DNA of 64,000 nt from Orlajensenia sp001423545. Lineage in GTDB: Bacteria; Actinomycetota; Actinomycetes; Actinomycetales; Microbacteriaceae. The position numbers and the translations under genes were made by a program. Under the pieces are notes generated by a model. It saw only the letters and a program-made list of their open reading frames with translations, searched no databases and was not told the DNA's origin. The DNA lies in the NCBI GenBank assembly GCA_001423545.1, contig LMOK01000002.1, forward strand, positions 682,001 through 746,000, written 5' to 3'. Shown one piece after another: positions 51,217-60,586 of the stretch (position 1 is the first letter of the stretch; every line of letters starts with the position of its first letter).

Positions 51217-52539
51217 TTGCCTTCACACTTCACACAGCGTGGTGTGCGCCGACTGGTGCCGCTCGCGGCCATGGTCGGAGCCAGCGCACTTCTCATCACC
51301 GGCTGCAGCGCTGGAGGGAGCGCCGGGGGCGGCTCCACCACCGCGCCCAAGGATTTCACCTACCTCTCGTTCGCTGAGAACACGTCCATCAAGGACACCC
51401 TGACCGCACTCAGCACCGATGAGTGCTCGGCCGAGAACAAGGCGCTTCCGCTCAAGGTCACCACCCAGCCCCAGGCGAGCTACGACCAGCAGCTGCAACT
51501 ACTGGCCGGCCAGAACGCCCTCCCCGTGCTGATGGCGAGCGGGAACACGCCCCAGGTCGCGAAGGACCTCAACAAGGGTGGCAAGCTCGTCGACGTCGAA
51601 GCGGCGCTCGATGACCTCGGCAAGAGCGACGCGATCATCCCCGCAGCGAAGTCGACCATCGACGCCCTCTACGACGGCGGACAGTACGTGCTGCCCACGG
51701 AGTTCAACGTCGAGGGCATCTGGTACAACAAGAAGGTCTTCGCCGACAACGGCATCGACGTTCCGACGACCTGGGACGAGCTGACCGCGGCCGCTGACAA
51801 GCTCAGCTCGGCAGGCATCACCCCGTTCTCCGCCGACGGCAAGGACGGCTGGCCGCTGACGCGCCTCGTCGGAAACTACATCTTCCGCGACCTCGGGCCC
51901 GATGCCCTCCAGAAGGTGGCCGATGGCGACGCCAAGCTCACCGACCCCGAGTACGTCAAGGCGGCCGGCGAGGTCGCGAAGCTGGGCGAGAAGGGCTACT
52001 TCGGTCCGTCCGTGGGCTCGATCGACTACACCACGGCGGTCACCCAGTTCCTCTCGGGTGACGCGGCGATGTTCTACATGGGCAGCTGGATCCTCGGCAA
52101 CTTCGCCGACCCCGCCCAGAACGTGATCGGTTCGGACAACATCGGCTTCATGCCCTTCCCCGAGGTCGAAGGCGGCAAGGGCTCGATCGACCAGCTCGCT
52201 GCGAACGTCGGCGTGCCGCTCGCGCTCTCCCAGGAGAGCTACACCGATGACGTGGCGAAGTGGGTCGGATGCATCGCCGACAACTTCGGCTCGAGCTCGC
52301 TCGCGAACCAGGGAGTCATCACCGGATTCAAGGTGAACACGCCGGTCGAGGACCTGCCGCCGCTCACCCAGACCGTGCAGAAGCAGATCGACGCCACCAC
52401 GCAGAGTGTGCTCTGGTTCGAGGCGCTCTTCAACGCGAAGGCGGCGACCACCAGCCAGACCAACGCATCTCAGCTCGTGACCGGAGCGATCACTCCGGAC
52501 AAGTTCATGGAGATGGTCCAGGCCGACCTCGGCAACTGA
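51217..52539 (+). CDS. Sugar ABC transporter substrate-binding lipoprotein
   Basis: This 440-residue extracellular lipoprotein captures the sugar for import. It has a signal peptide with a lipobox LLITGCSAGG (Cys30) and a type-1 sugar-binding fold (TTQPQASYDQQLQLLAGQNA, PTEFNVEGIWYNKKVFADNG, TWDELTAAADKL). It starts with TTG at 51217 after a strong AAAGGAG ribosome site; no ATG fits the signal peptide. It is the first gene after the LacI operators, and a very stable hairpin follows its stop, which would favour its expression over the permeases. Confidence 0.92.
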   Translation: MPSHFTQRGVRRLVPLAAMVGASALLITGCSAGGSAGGGSTTAPKDFTYLSFAENTSIKDTLTALSTDECSAENKALPLKVTTQPQASYDQQLQLLAGQNALPVLMASGNTPQVAKDLNKGGKLVDVEAALDDLGKSDAIIPAAKSTIDALYDGGQYVLPTEFNVEGIWYNKKVFADNGIDVPTTWDELTAAADKLSSAGITPFSADGKDGWPLTRLVGNYIFRDLGPDALQKVADGDAKLTDPEYVKAAGEVAKLGEKGYFGPSVGSIDYTTAVTQFLSGDAAMFYMGSWILGNFADPAQNVIGSDNIGFMPFPEVEGGKGSIDQLAANVGVPLALSQESYTDDVAKWVGCIADNFGSSSLANQGVITGFKVNTPVEDLPPLTQTVQKQIDATTQSVLWFEALFNAKAATTSQTNASQLVTGAITPDKFMEMVQADLGN

Positions 52540-52554
52540 CACCAGAAACGACCC

Positions 52555-52595
52555 GTGCGCGCTGCGGGGTGGAACCCTCACCCCGCAGCGCGCAC
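52555..52595 (+). terminator. Perfect 17-bp intercistronic hairpin
   Basis: GTGCGCGCTGCGGGGTG (52555-52571) and CACCCCGCAGCGCGCAC (52579-52595) form an unbroken 17-bp stem with a 7-base loop, between the binding-protein and permease genes. Likely partial terminator or 3' stabiliser. Confidence 0.75.
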
Positions 52596-52627
52596 GCGTC
52601 TCCCTGCAACAACGAAAGACCAATGTC

Positions 52628-53512
52628 GTGAATCGCGTTCTCGGTGACTGGCGGGCCGTCACCATCCTCTTGGGCCCCGCACTCCTCGTCTACACCCTCG
52701 TCATGCTCGTGCCGATCCTCTGGTCGCTGGGCTACACGGTGTTCGAGGGCAACCCGATCACGGGTTTCACCTTCGTCGGACTCGACAACCTCGCCGCGCT
52801 CTTCACCGACCCCAAGGTGGGCGACGCCCTTCTCTTCACGCTGAAGTACGCCATCGTCCTGACCATCGGGCAGGTCGCATTCGGCTACGGGCTATCACTC
52901 GCCTACGTCTTCTGGTTGAGGAAGGCATCCGGTCTCATCCGCACCCTGGTGTTCTTCCCGGTCGTGCTCCCGACCGTCGCCGTCGCACTCCTCTTCCAGA
53001 AGCTGTTCGAGTACGCCCCCCAGACCGGCCTCGTGAACTCGGCGCTCAACCTCTTCGGCATTCCGTCGGTCGACTGGTTCTCGACCGCCAGCAGCGCCTT
53101 CTGGGTGATCATCATCATGGACATCTGGCGGTCCGCCGGTTTCTATGCCGTGCTCCTCTACGCGGGCCTCGTCGACATCCCCGAGGAGCTCTTCGAGTCC
53201 GCACGACTCGACGGCGCCTCGGGATGGCGCCTCGTCCGCCACATCGTGATTCCGCTCTCCCTCCCCGTGCTGCTGTCGTCGATCATCTTCAGCGTCAACG
53301 GCACATTGAAGGTGTTCGACTCGGTCCTCGCGCTGACGAACGGCGGGCCGGGAAACACCACGACGCCCTTGACCCTGTACATGTACCAGACGTCGTTCAC
53401 GTACGGCGAGTACGGCTTCGGCAGCTCCATCGCCCTCCTCCTCACGATGCTCTGCCTGGTCGTCACGCTCTTCATCTTCCGCTCGTCGCGCAACGACCTC
53501 ACGAAAGGCTGA
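52628..53512 (+). CDS. Sugar ABC transporter permease (MalF-like)
   Basis: The 294-residue membrane protein has six helices and the EAA coupling loop (EELFESARLDGASGWRLVRH, about residues 186-205) that contacts the ATPase. With its partner it forms the channel of a CUT1-type importer. The start is GTG 52628. No ATPase gene is found in this cluster, so a shared MsmK-like ATPase elsewhere in the genome is expected. Confidence 0.92.
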   Translation: MNRVLGDWRAVTILLGPALLVYTLVMLVPILWSLGYTVFEGNPITGFTFVGLDNLAALFTDPKVGDALLFTLKYAIVLTIGQVAFGYGLSLAYVFWLRKASGLIRTLVFFPVVLPTVAVALLFQKLFEYAPQTGLVNSALNLFGIPSVDWFSTASSAFWVIIIMDIWRSAGFYAVLLYAGLVDIPEELFESARLDGASGWRLVRHIVIPLSLPVLLSSIIFSVNGTLKVFDSVLALTNGGPGNTTTPLTLYMYQTSFTYGEYGFGSSIALLLTMLCLVVTLFIFRSSRNDLTKG

Positions 53513-53517
53513 CGTCG

Positions 53518-54402
53518 ATGTCCAGCACCACATCTTCGACTGCGACCTCGATCCGACGCAGTGAGGCAGCGGGACGCACCCTGCGGCGCATCCCCGGCTG
53601 GCTCCTGGTCGCCGTCCTCCTCATCGTCGTGGTCTACCCGCTGTTCTGGCTCCTCATGGGATCGTTCAAGACCCAGGCCGAGTTCCTCACGAGTCCCACG
53701 TGGGCCTTTCCGGAGAGCTGGACGAACTTCGACAACTACATCGAGGCATTCACGACCGGAAACCTCGGAACCTACATCCGCAACAGCATCCTCGCGACGA
53801 TTCCGGCGCTGTTCTTCACCATCGTGTTCGGTGTGGCTGCCGGCTTCGCCCTCGAGGTGATGGTGTGGAAGGGCCGGGGAACGATCCTCCTGCTGTTTCT
53901 CGCCGGGATCATGGTGCCGGGCCAGATGATCCTGCTCCCGCTCTTCACGATCTACTTCCAGACCGGTCTCACGGGCTCGCTGTGGCCGCTGATCATCACC
54001 TACACGGCGATCGGTCTGCCTCTCACCGTCTTCATGATGGCGACGTACTTCCGGGGCGTGCCGCGCGAGATCTTCGAGGCCGCCACCCTCGACGGAGCAG
54101 GGATCCTCCGCAGCTTCTGGTCGATCGGCTTCCCCCTCGTCAAGAACGCCATCTTCACCGTCGCCCTCGTCCAGTTCTTCTTCATCTGGAACGACCTCCT
54201 CATCGCGCTCACCTTCACGAACCGGGATGATCTCCGCACCATCCAGGTCGGCCTGCTGAACTTCACCGGTCAGTTCGGGCAGATCCAGTACGGACCGACC
54301 TTCGCGGCCATCTGCGTCAATGTGTTCGGGACTCTCGTCATCTACCTGTTCCTCAACCAGCGCGTCATGAAGGGCCTGACCGCCGGATCTGTGAAGGGCT
54401 GA
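53518..54402 (+). CDS. Sugar ABC transporter permease (MalG-like)
   Basis: The 294-residue permease has six helices and an EAA loop (REIFEAATLDGAGILRSFWS, about residues 183-202), the second channel subunit. ATG 53518 follows the MalF-like stop by five bases; the frame extending to 53224 is a shadow of that gene. The GH78 rhamnosidase starts two bases after its stop, so transport and hydrolysis are co-expressed. Confidence 0.92.
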   Translation: MSSTTSSTATSIRRSEAAGRTLRRIPGWLLVAVLLIVVVYPLFWLLMGSFKTQAEFLTSPTWAFPESWTNFDNYIEAFTTGNLGTYIRNSILATIPALFFTIVFGVAAGFALEVMVWKGRGTILLLFLAGIMVPGQMILLPLFTIYFQTGLTGSLWPLIITYTAIGLPLTVFMMATYFRGVPREIFEAATLDGAGILRSFWSIGFPLVKNAIFTVALVQFFFIWNDLLIALTFTNRDDLRTIQVGLLNFTGQFGQIQYGPTFAAICVNVFGTLVIYLFLNQRVMKGLTAGSVKG

Positions 54403-54404
54403 CC

Positions 54405-57056
54405 GTGCCGTACACGACTGACCTGCAGGTCGAGCATCGCGAGGACGGGTTCGGCATCGGCGTCCCGGAGCCGCGACTGAGCTGGACCATCGTCGATGCT
54501 CCGCATGGCGCGAGCCAGGCCGCCTACGACATCGAGATCGTGCGATCGCACGGTGCGGCGGTCGCCACCCGGGTGCTCAGCGACCGGAGCGTGCTCGTTC
54601 CCTGGGTGGGGGAGCCGCTGATCTCCCGGGAGACCGCCGATGTGCGCGTCCGCGCGCGCCTCGATGACGGCAGCGTGACGGACTGGAGCCCGACGCTCCG
54701 GATCGAGGCGGGGCTGCTGCAGCCGACCGACTGGGCCGTCGACTTCGTCTCTCCCTCACTCGAGGCGCCGCATCCGTCGGCCAGGCCCGCCTATCTCCTG
54801 CGCTCCGAGTTCGCGGTGAACGGAACCGTCACGGCCGCGCGCGTCTATGCGACGGCGCACGGAGTCTTCGACCTGGAGGTCAACGGCCGCAGCGGAAGCG
54901 AGATCCTCTCTCCGGGGTGGTCGAGTTACCGGCATCGGCTTCGATACCGCACCATCGACGTCACCGAGGTGATCCGGCCCGGTGCCAACGCGCTGGGAGT
55001 GTGGCTCGCCGACGGCTGGTACCGAGGCCGACTGGGGTTCAACGGAGGGCTGTGGGACAACTACGGCAGTGACGTGTCGTTGCTTCTGCAGCTCGAGATC
55101 ACGGACGACGAGGGAACTCGAGTGGTCCCGCTCTCCTGGACCTGGGCAGAGAGCCCGATCACGGCGACGGGCCTCTACGAGGGAGAGCAGCACGACCACC
55201 GGCTCGCCATCGACGGCTGGTCGACCGCCGGGCCCGTTCGCGGCCTCTGGAGGGCAACGTCCACGGTGAAGCGCGACGAGTTCTCCCACCGCCTCGAGGC
55301 GCCCACGGGACCACCCGTGCGCGTGACGGAGACGGTGGTCCCGATCTCGATCGAACGTCGACCGAACGGCAGGCTTCGGCTGGACTTCGGCCAGAACATC
55401 TCGGGAAAGCTCGGCTTCGAGGTCACGGCTCCCGCTGGTCATAGCATCGAGCTCCACCATGCCGAGGTGCTGGAGGATGACGAGCTCGCGGTCCGTCCGC
55501 TCCGGACGGCGACGTCGGTGGACGTCTACATCTCCGCCGGCGGTCGCGGGGAACGCTGGACGCCGCGGTTCACCCTGCACGGATTCCGCTTCGCCGAGGT
55601 TGTCGGGTGGCCGGAGGACCAGGATCCCGCGGCGATCCACGCATCCGTCGTCCATTCCGACATGACGCGCACGGGGTGGTTCTCCAGCTCGAATGAGATG
55701 CTCGATCGCTTCCATGAGAACGTCGTCTGGAGCATGCGCGACAACTTCGTCGACCTTCCGACCGACTGCCCCCAGAGGGACGAGAGACTCGGCTGGAGTG
55801 GTGACATCCAGGTCTTCGCGCCCACCGCGGCCTACCTCTACGACAGCATCGGAGTGCTGACCAACTGGCTGAGGGACCTGGCCGCCGAGCAGATCGAACA
55901 CGGTTCGGTCCTCAACTTCCACCCGTGGATCGACTGCGGCTTCCCGAAGGATCCCGCCGCGGCCTGGGGCGACGCCGCGGTCATCGTGCCGTGGGTGCTC
56001 TACCAGCGCACGGGCGACGGAGGGCTGCTCGCCGAGCAGTTCGCGAGCATGCGCGCGTGGGTCGACCAGGTGACCGAGCTCGCCGACCCGTCGGGTCTCT
56101 GGGACAGCGGATTCCAGCTGGGCGACTGGCTGGATCCTGCCGCCCCACCGGAGCGTCCCGGTGACTCGGCAACGGATGCCTACCTGGTTGCGACCGCCCA
56201 CTACGCCCGATCGGCGGCCATCGTCGCCGAGACCGCCAGTGTCCTGGGGGACACGCTGAGCCAGCAGCGCTACGCCGTGATCGCCGAGCGCGCGAAGTCG
56301 GCCTTCCAGCAGGCCTACGTCGCGCCCGGGGGTCGGGTGGTGAGCGACACCGTGACCAGTCTCGCCATCGCGATCGCCTTCGACCTGCTCGCGAACGACG
56401 GGCAACGCGAGGCGGCAGGTCGGCGTCTGTCCGAGCTGGTGCAGAACGGCGGGTACCTGATCCAGACCGGGTTCGTCGGCACACCGATCGTCTGCGACGC
56501 CCTCGCCCAGACAGGACACATGGACGACGCCTACCACCTCCTCCTCCAGACCGAGGCGCCGTCATGGCTGTACGCCGTGACCATGGGGGCGACGACGGTG
56601 TGGGAGCGGTGGGACAGCATGCGCCCCGACGGATCCCTGAATCCCGGCGAGATGACGTCGTTCAACCACTACGCTCTCGGGGCAGTCGCCGACTTCATGC
56701 ACCGCCGCATCGGCGGCCTGGAACCCGTCGAGCCCGGATACCGCCGCGTGCGAATCGCGCCGCAGCCCGGCGGGAAGCTGACCCATGCCGCCGCCGAGCA
56801 CCTGAGTCCTTTCGGACTGATCTCCACCGGATGGAGCCGCCAGGACGGCTTGCTCACGGTGCACGTGACCATCCCCACCGGTGTCACGGCCGAGGTCGTG
56901 CTCCCCGGGGACGATGCGCAGATCGTGAGCGCCGGAAGTCACACCTTCACCGCTCCCGTCCGCCGTGCCGAGGACGACCCGTCGGCGCCGAGGCGATGGA
57001 ACATCCACAATCCCGAGGAGCGCAGGCAGATGATCGAGTCGGGGCTCGCCTCATGA
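54405..57056 (+). CDS. Alpha-L-rhamnosidase (GH78)
   Basis: This 883-residue intracellular enzyme removes terminal L-rhamnose from rhamnosides. The domain order is GH78-like: N-terminal Ig-like domain (about 1-110), Bac_rhamnosid_N jelly-roll (about 125-300), concanavalin-like domain (about 310-410), (alpha/alpha)6 catalytic barrel (about 415-760) and C-terminal beta-sandwich. The catalytic segment DCPQRDERLGWSGD (from Asp454) and NFHPWIDCGFPKDPAAAWGD are diagnostic. GTG 54405 follows the permease stop by two bases. It overlaps the GH3 gene by 4 bases, so both act on the same glycoside. Confidence 0.92.
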   Translation: MPYTTDLQVEHREDGFGIGVPEPRLSWTIVDAPHGASQAAYDIEIVRSHGAAVATRVLSDRSVLVPWVGEPLISRETADVRVRARLDDGSVTDWSPTLRIEAGLLQPTDWAVDFVSPSLEAPHPSARPAYLLRSEFAVNGTVTAARVYATAHGVFDLEVNGRSGSEILSPGWSSYRHRLRYRTIDVTEVIRPGANALGVWLADGWYRGRLGFNGGLWDNYGSDVSLLLQLEITDDEGTRVVPLSWTWAESPITATGLYEGEQHDHRLAIDGWSTAGPVRGLWRATSTVKRDEFSHRLEAPTGPPVRVTETVVPISIERRPNGRLRLDFGQNISGKLGFEVTAPAGHSIELHHAEVLEDDELAVRPLRTATSVDVYISAGGRGERWTPRFTLHGFRFAEVVGWPEDQDPAAIHASVVHSDMTRTGWFSSSNEMLDRFHENVVWSMRDNFVDLPTDCPQRDERLGWSGDIQVFAPTAAYLYDSIGVLTNWLRDLAAEQIEHGSVLNFHPWIDCGFPKDPAAAWGDAAVIVPWVLYQRTGDGGLLAEQFASMRAWVDQVTELADPSGLWDSGFQLGDWLDPAAPPERPGDSATDAYLVATAHYARSAAIVAETASVLGDTLSQQRYAVIAERAKSAFQQAYVAPGGRVVSDTVTSLAIAIAFDLLANDGQREAAGRRLSELVQNGGYLIQTGFVGTPIVCDALAQTGHMDDAYHLLLQTEAPSWLYAVTMGATTVWERWDSMRPDGSLNPGEMTSFNHYALGAVADFMHRRIGGLEPVEPGYRRVRIAPQPGGKLTHAAAEHLSPFGLISTGWSRQDGLLTVHVTIPTGVTAEVVLPGDDAQIVSAGSHTFTAPVRRAEDDPSAPRRWNIHNPEERRQMIESGLAS

Positions 57057-59305
57057 CCACGGGGGAATCCGGGCTGGAGCTCTCCCTCGAGGAGATGACC
57101 TCCCTTCTGTCCGGCGCGGACTTCGCATCGACGAAGGCGCTTCCGGACCACGACGTCCGCGCAGTCGTCATGACGGACGGCCCGCACGGCGTCGCCATGA
57201 ACCTGCCGGACTGGTCGGGCAAGGTGGCGGCCACCTGCTTCCCGACAGCGACGAATCTCGCCTCCACCTGGAACCTCGAGCTGATCGAGGAGGTCGGCCG
57301 CGCCATCGGCGCCGAGGCGCGCGCGGCCGGGGCCCACGTTCTCCTCGGACCCGGAATGAACATCAAGCGCTCCCCACTCGGTGGACGTAATTTCGAGTAC
57401 TACTCGGAAGATCCGCTCGTGACCGGTGCCTCTGCAGGGGCGTTCGTGCGCGGAGTCCAGTCCGCAGGCGTCGGAGCGTGCATCAAGCACTTCGCCGTGA
57501 ACAACCAGGAGACCGATCGGATGCGCGTCAGCGCCGAAGTCTCCGACCGGGCCCTGAAGGAGATCTACCTCGCGGGGTTCGAGCACGTCGTGCGGGAGGC
57601 GAAGCCGTGGATGGTGATGGCGTCCTACAACCGCATCAACGGTGTCTACGCCGCCGAGAATCCCTGGCTTCTGACCCAGACCCTCCGGACCGACTGGGGC
57701 TTCGATGGCGTCGTCGTCTCGGATTGGGGTGCAGTGGACGACCGGGTCAGGTCCCTTTCCGCCGGCCTCGACCTCGAGATGCCGTCGACCTCGGGCGCAT
57801 CCGACCGCCAGGTGGCGGATGCCGTTCGACGCGGCGACGTGTCGGAGGATGCCGTGCGGGCATCGGCGGACCGTCTCGTGACTCTGGCTCGGCGCGCTCA
57901 CGCCGCGACCGTCGGCGGCCCGGTCGACCAGGTCGAGCACGATGCGCTCGCGCTGGAGGCAGCCCGGGAGTCGATCGTCCTCCTCAAGAACGACGATGGC
58001 GCACTCCCGGTGGCAGCCGGTGCATCGATTGCGCTGCTCGGCGAACTCGCAGAGCGTCCCCGCATCCAGGGTGGAGGCAGTTCCTCTGTGAATGCGAGGC
58101 AGACCGGTTCCCTGCTGGATGCGCTCCGCCTCGGGGAGGGCCCGGTGCGCTATGCCCGGGCGTACGACCTCGCTGCCGAGGAAACGGATGACGCACTGGT
58201 GGGGGAGGCAGTCGAGGTCGCCCGTGCAGCGGACACGACGATCGTCGTCCTCGGTCTGCCGGCCGACGCGGAATCCGAGGGATACGATCGCGCAGGGATC
58301 GCGTTGCCGAGCGCACAGATCGCCCTCCTGCGCGCGGTCTCGGAGGCTGCCAGCACCCTCGTCGTGGTGCTCAACGGCGGGGGAGTCGTCTCGACGGAGT
58401 GGGCGGGACTGGCGAACGCCATCCTCACGATCGGCCTGCCTGGACAGGCGGGGCCGGAGGCCCTGTCAGACGTGATCCACGGGAGGGTCAACCCTTCGGG
58501 CAGGCTCGCCGAGACCATCCCCGTGTCGCTGGCGTCGCATCCGTCCGCCGTCTCCTTCCCCGGAGAGGGTGGCAGGAGCTACTACGGGGAAGGCGTCTTC
58601 GTCGGGTACCGGTACTTCGACACCGTCGGCGCACCGGTCGGCTTCGCCTTCGGGCACGGACTCGGCTACACCACGTTCTCGATGGGCGATGCGGAGATCC
58701 GCCGAGAGGGCGACGACCTGGTGCTCTCGGCCGTCGTCTCGAACACCGGCGAGGTCGCGGGGGCCGAGGTCGTCCAGGCCTACCTCCGTCCGCCCGAGGG
58801 TGGAGCACGACGCCCGGCGCAGACTCTGGCGGGATACACCAAGGTGCCCCTCGAGCCCGGAGAGACCACAGCCGTCGAGATCAGGATTCCGCGACGCGCA
58901 TTCGCTCGGTACGACGAGGCCACCGCCGACTGGGCGGTCGACGCCGGAGCGTGGACGGTTGCGGTCGGCTCATCCTCGCGAGACATCCGTTGCACGATCG
59001 CGGTCGACATCGCATCGAGTGCGACCGAGCCGCCCCTCGGGCTCGACTCGACTCTGGCGGAGTGGATGACGCACCCGGATGCCGGCCCGGACCTGACGCG
59101 ACGCATCCTCGACGCGGAGCCCTCAGGCCAGACTCTCGGACTGCTGACCAACCCGATGGCGTTGACCATGATCGGCGGGATGCCGATCCATCGCCTCTCC
59201 GTCGACGAGGGGAACGCCCTCACGCTCGACATCCTCCAGGCCGTCCTGGACGACCTCTCCATCGACTCCCTCCGCTCGACGGGCCAGGCCGGCCGAGGGG
59301 AGTGA
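57053..59305 (+). CDS. Beta-glucosidase-like GH3 enzyme
   Basis: The 750-residue enzyme has the GH3 three-part build: TIM-like barrel (about 1-290) with KHFAVNNQETDR and the nucleophile Asp224 in VVSDWGAVDD, an alpha/beta sandwich (about 300-520), and a fibronectin III-like domain (about 570-645). A further C-terminal helical tail (about 665-740) with the NPM motif resembles the stand-alone protein at 30768. No signal peptide. It is coupled to the GH78 gene by a 4-base overlap. Rhamnosidase plus beta-glucosidase fits disaccharides of the rutinose or neohesperidose type. Confidence 0.9.
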   Translation: MTTGESGLELSLEEMTSLLSGADFASTKALPDHDVRAVVMTDGPHGVAMNLPDWSGKVAATCFPTATNLASTWNLELIEEVGRAIGAEARAAGAHVLLGPGMNIKRSPLGGRNFEYYSEDPLVTGASAGAFVRGVQSAGVGACIKHFAVNNQETDRMRVSAEVSDRALKEIYLAGFEHVVREAKPWMVMASYNRINGVYAAENPWLLTQTLRTDWGFDGVVVSDWGAVDDRVRSLSAGLDLEMPSTSGASDRQVADAVRRGDVSEDAVRASADRLVTLARRAHAATVGGPVDQVEHDALALEAARESIVLLKNDDGALPVAAGASIALLGELAERPRIQGGGSSSVNARQTGSLLDALRLGEGPVRYARAYDLAAEETDDALVGEAVEVARAADTTIVVLGLPADAESEGYDRAGIALPSAQIALLRAVSEAASTLVVVLNGGGVVSTEWAGLANAILTIGLPGQAGPEALSDVIHGRVNPSGRLAETIPVSLASHPSAVSFPGEGGRSYYGEGVFVGYRYFDTVGAPVGFAFGHGLGYTTFSMGDAEIRREGDDLVLSAVVSNTGEVAGAEVVQAYLRPPEGGARRPAQTLAGYTKVPLEPGETTAVEIRIPRRAFARYDEATADWAVDAGAWTVAVGSSSRDIRCTIAVDIASSATEPPLGLDSTLAEWMTHPDAGPDLTRRILDAEPSGQTLGLLTNPMALTMIGGMPIHRLSVDEGNALTLDILQAVLDDLSIDSLRSTGQAGRGE

Positions 59306-59308
59306 GCC

Positions 59309-59722
59309 GTGGTCGGCGTGCGCCATGGGTATGTCCTGTCGGGCTGTCACCGGCCCATCGTCGTCACCGTCACGGCTGTCGGCGAACCTGTGAGCGAGTG
59401 GCGTCTCCTCTGGCACGACGATCCCTATGCGGACCCTGCGGCCGACCGGCCCACGGTCACCCTCGGCAACCTGTGTCAGCTCGAGCAGCTTCCTGAGGGC
59501 GCCGCCGCAGGAGGGTTCGCCGCGGTCCTCGCCTATGCGCGACGCCTCGCCGGAACGCCGCCCGGCCCGAGACAGCCGGCTGGGATCGCCGTCGACCGGC
59601 TCACTGAGCGCTTCCTCACCCGAGCCGCCATCGACCTGTCCGATCACCTCGGTGGTGTCGGGTCACCTGCACCTCGGCCTCGTGTGTCCGCAGCGAGCGG
59701 ATCATGCCTTGCCGGACCGTGA
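59309..59722 (+). CDS. Hypothetical protein downstream of the GH3 gene
   Basis: This 137-codon frame begins with GTG three bases after the GH3 stop, consistent with operon membership. Codon use is typical for the genome through about residue 115 (WRLLWHDDPYADPAADRPTV, GGFAAVLAYARRLAGTPPGP). I do not recognise a family. The last 20 residues look less protein-like, so a frameshift or a shorter real gene is possible. Confidence 0.5.
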   Translation: MVGVRHGYVLSGCHRPIVVTVTAVGEPVSEWRLLWHDDPYADPAADRPTVTLGNLCQLEQLPEGAAAGGFAAVLAYARRLAGTPPGPRQPAGIAVDRLTERFLTRAAIDLSDHLGGVGSPAPRPRVSAASGSCLAGP

Positions 59723-59848
59723 ACGCAGGGTGAGTCGTCCAGGCAGGACCTTTCCCGCGGATGGCTCCGCACAGGAGGCCGAGCCCGCGATCCCGGCCAT
59801 TCGTCACCGCGCCTACCGGTGCAGGCGACGCTGCAATACGGTTGATCC

Positions 59849-60529
59849 ATGGATCTGCAGCTTCACGGACGCGTCGTCCTGGTCGTCGGGGGAACCGGTC
59901 TGATCGGGAGCGCCGTGGTCGAGCGGCTCGTCGCGGAGGGTGCGACCGCGATCGTCGCCTCGCGGCGCGGTACCGGCGGTATCGAGCTCGATGCCCGTGA
60001 CGACGCATCCGTCACCGCTGCGATCTCGCACGTGCTGAGGAACCGTGGTCGTCTCGACGGTGTCGTCGTCGCTGCAGCGCCGAGCGCGCAGACACTCGAC
60101 CCGACGCGGAACTCCGATCCGGCGCAGGTGCTGGAGGCCATCGATGCGAAGGCGTTGGCCTTCCTGCGCGTCGCGAACGCCGCGCTTCGCGTGATGACGG
60201 AGGCGGGCTACGGCCGCATCGTCGGCATCAGCGGGCAGAACGCCTTCGTCACCGGCAATGTCACCGGCGCCGTACGGAATGCGGCACTGATCATCGCTGC
60301 CAAGAACCTCGCGGACTCCGTCGCCGGCACCGGTGTCACGGTGAACACGGTGAGTCCCGGCATCGTCAGCGAGAACCCCGCACCCGACGTCGCACACGGG
60401 AAGGCGGGCGAGTCCAGGCCCGTGGACATCGCCAACCTCGTCACCTACCTGATCTCACCTCTCTCCGGAGCCGTGTCCGGCGAATCGATCGCGGTCGGGC
60501 ACCGCGTGCGCGGAGCCACCTCGCTCTGA
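59849..60529 (+). CDS. SDR-family protein with altered catalytic site
   Basis: The 226-residue protein has the Rossmann motif GGTGLIGSA (about 14-22), the substrate-loop NPA-like region VVVAAAPSAQ, and the late VNTVSPGIVSEN. The catalytic YxxxK of SDR enzymes is not present: the aligned position reads TGAVRNAAL (Thr and Arg in place of Tyr and Lys). It may bind NAD(P) without being an oxidoreductase, or use a different chemistry. It lies after the rhamnosidase/GH3 operon but separated by 126 bases. Confidence 0.83.
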   Translation: MDLQLHGRVVLVVGGTGLIGSAVVERLVAEGATAIVASRRGTGGIELDARDDASVTAAISHVLRNRGRLDGVVVAAAPSAQTLDPTRNSDPAQVLEAIDAKALAFLRVANAALRVMTEAGYGRIVGISGQNAFVTGNVTGAVRNAALIIAAKNLADSVAGTGVTVNTVSPGIVSENPAPDVAHGKAGESRPVDIANLVTYLISPLSGAVSGESIAVGHRVRGATSL

Positions 60530-60586
60530 ACCGGAGCGCTGAGCAGAACTCCCCGTGCGCCACGGGCGAGCCGCCAGCAGGGATCG

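Noticed and set aside
54756..56537. 593-codon minus-strand frame over the rhamnosidase gene
   Set aside because: No recognisable motif, and it lies wholly within a well-supported GH78 gene.
59123..59647. 174-codon minus-strand frame near the GH3 end
   Set aside because: Overlaps the GH3 3' end and the plus-strand frame at 59309, and has no ribosome site or motif.
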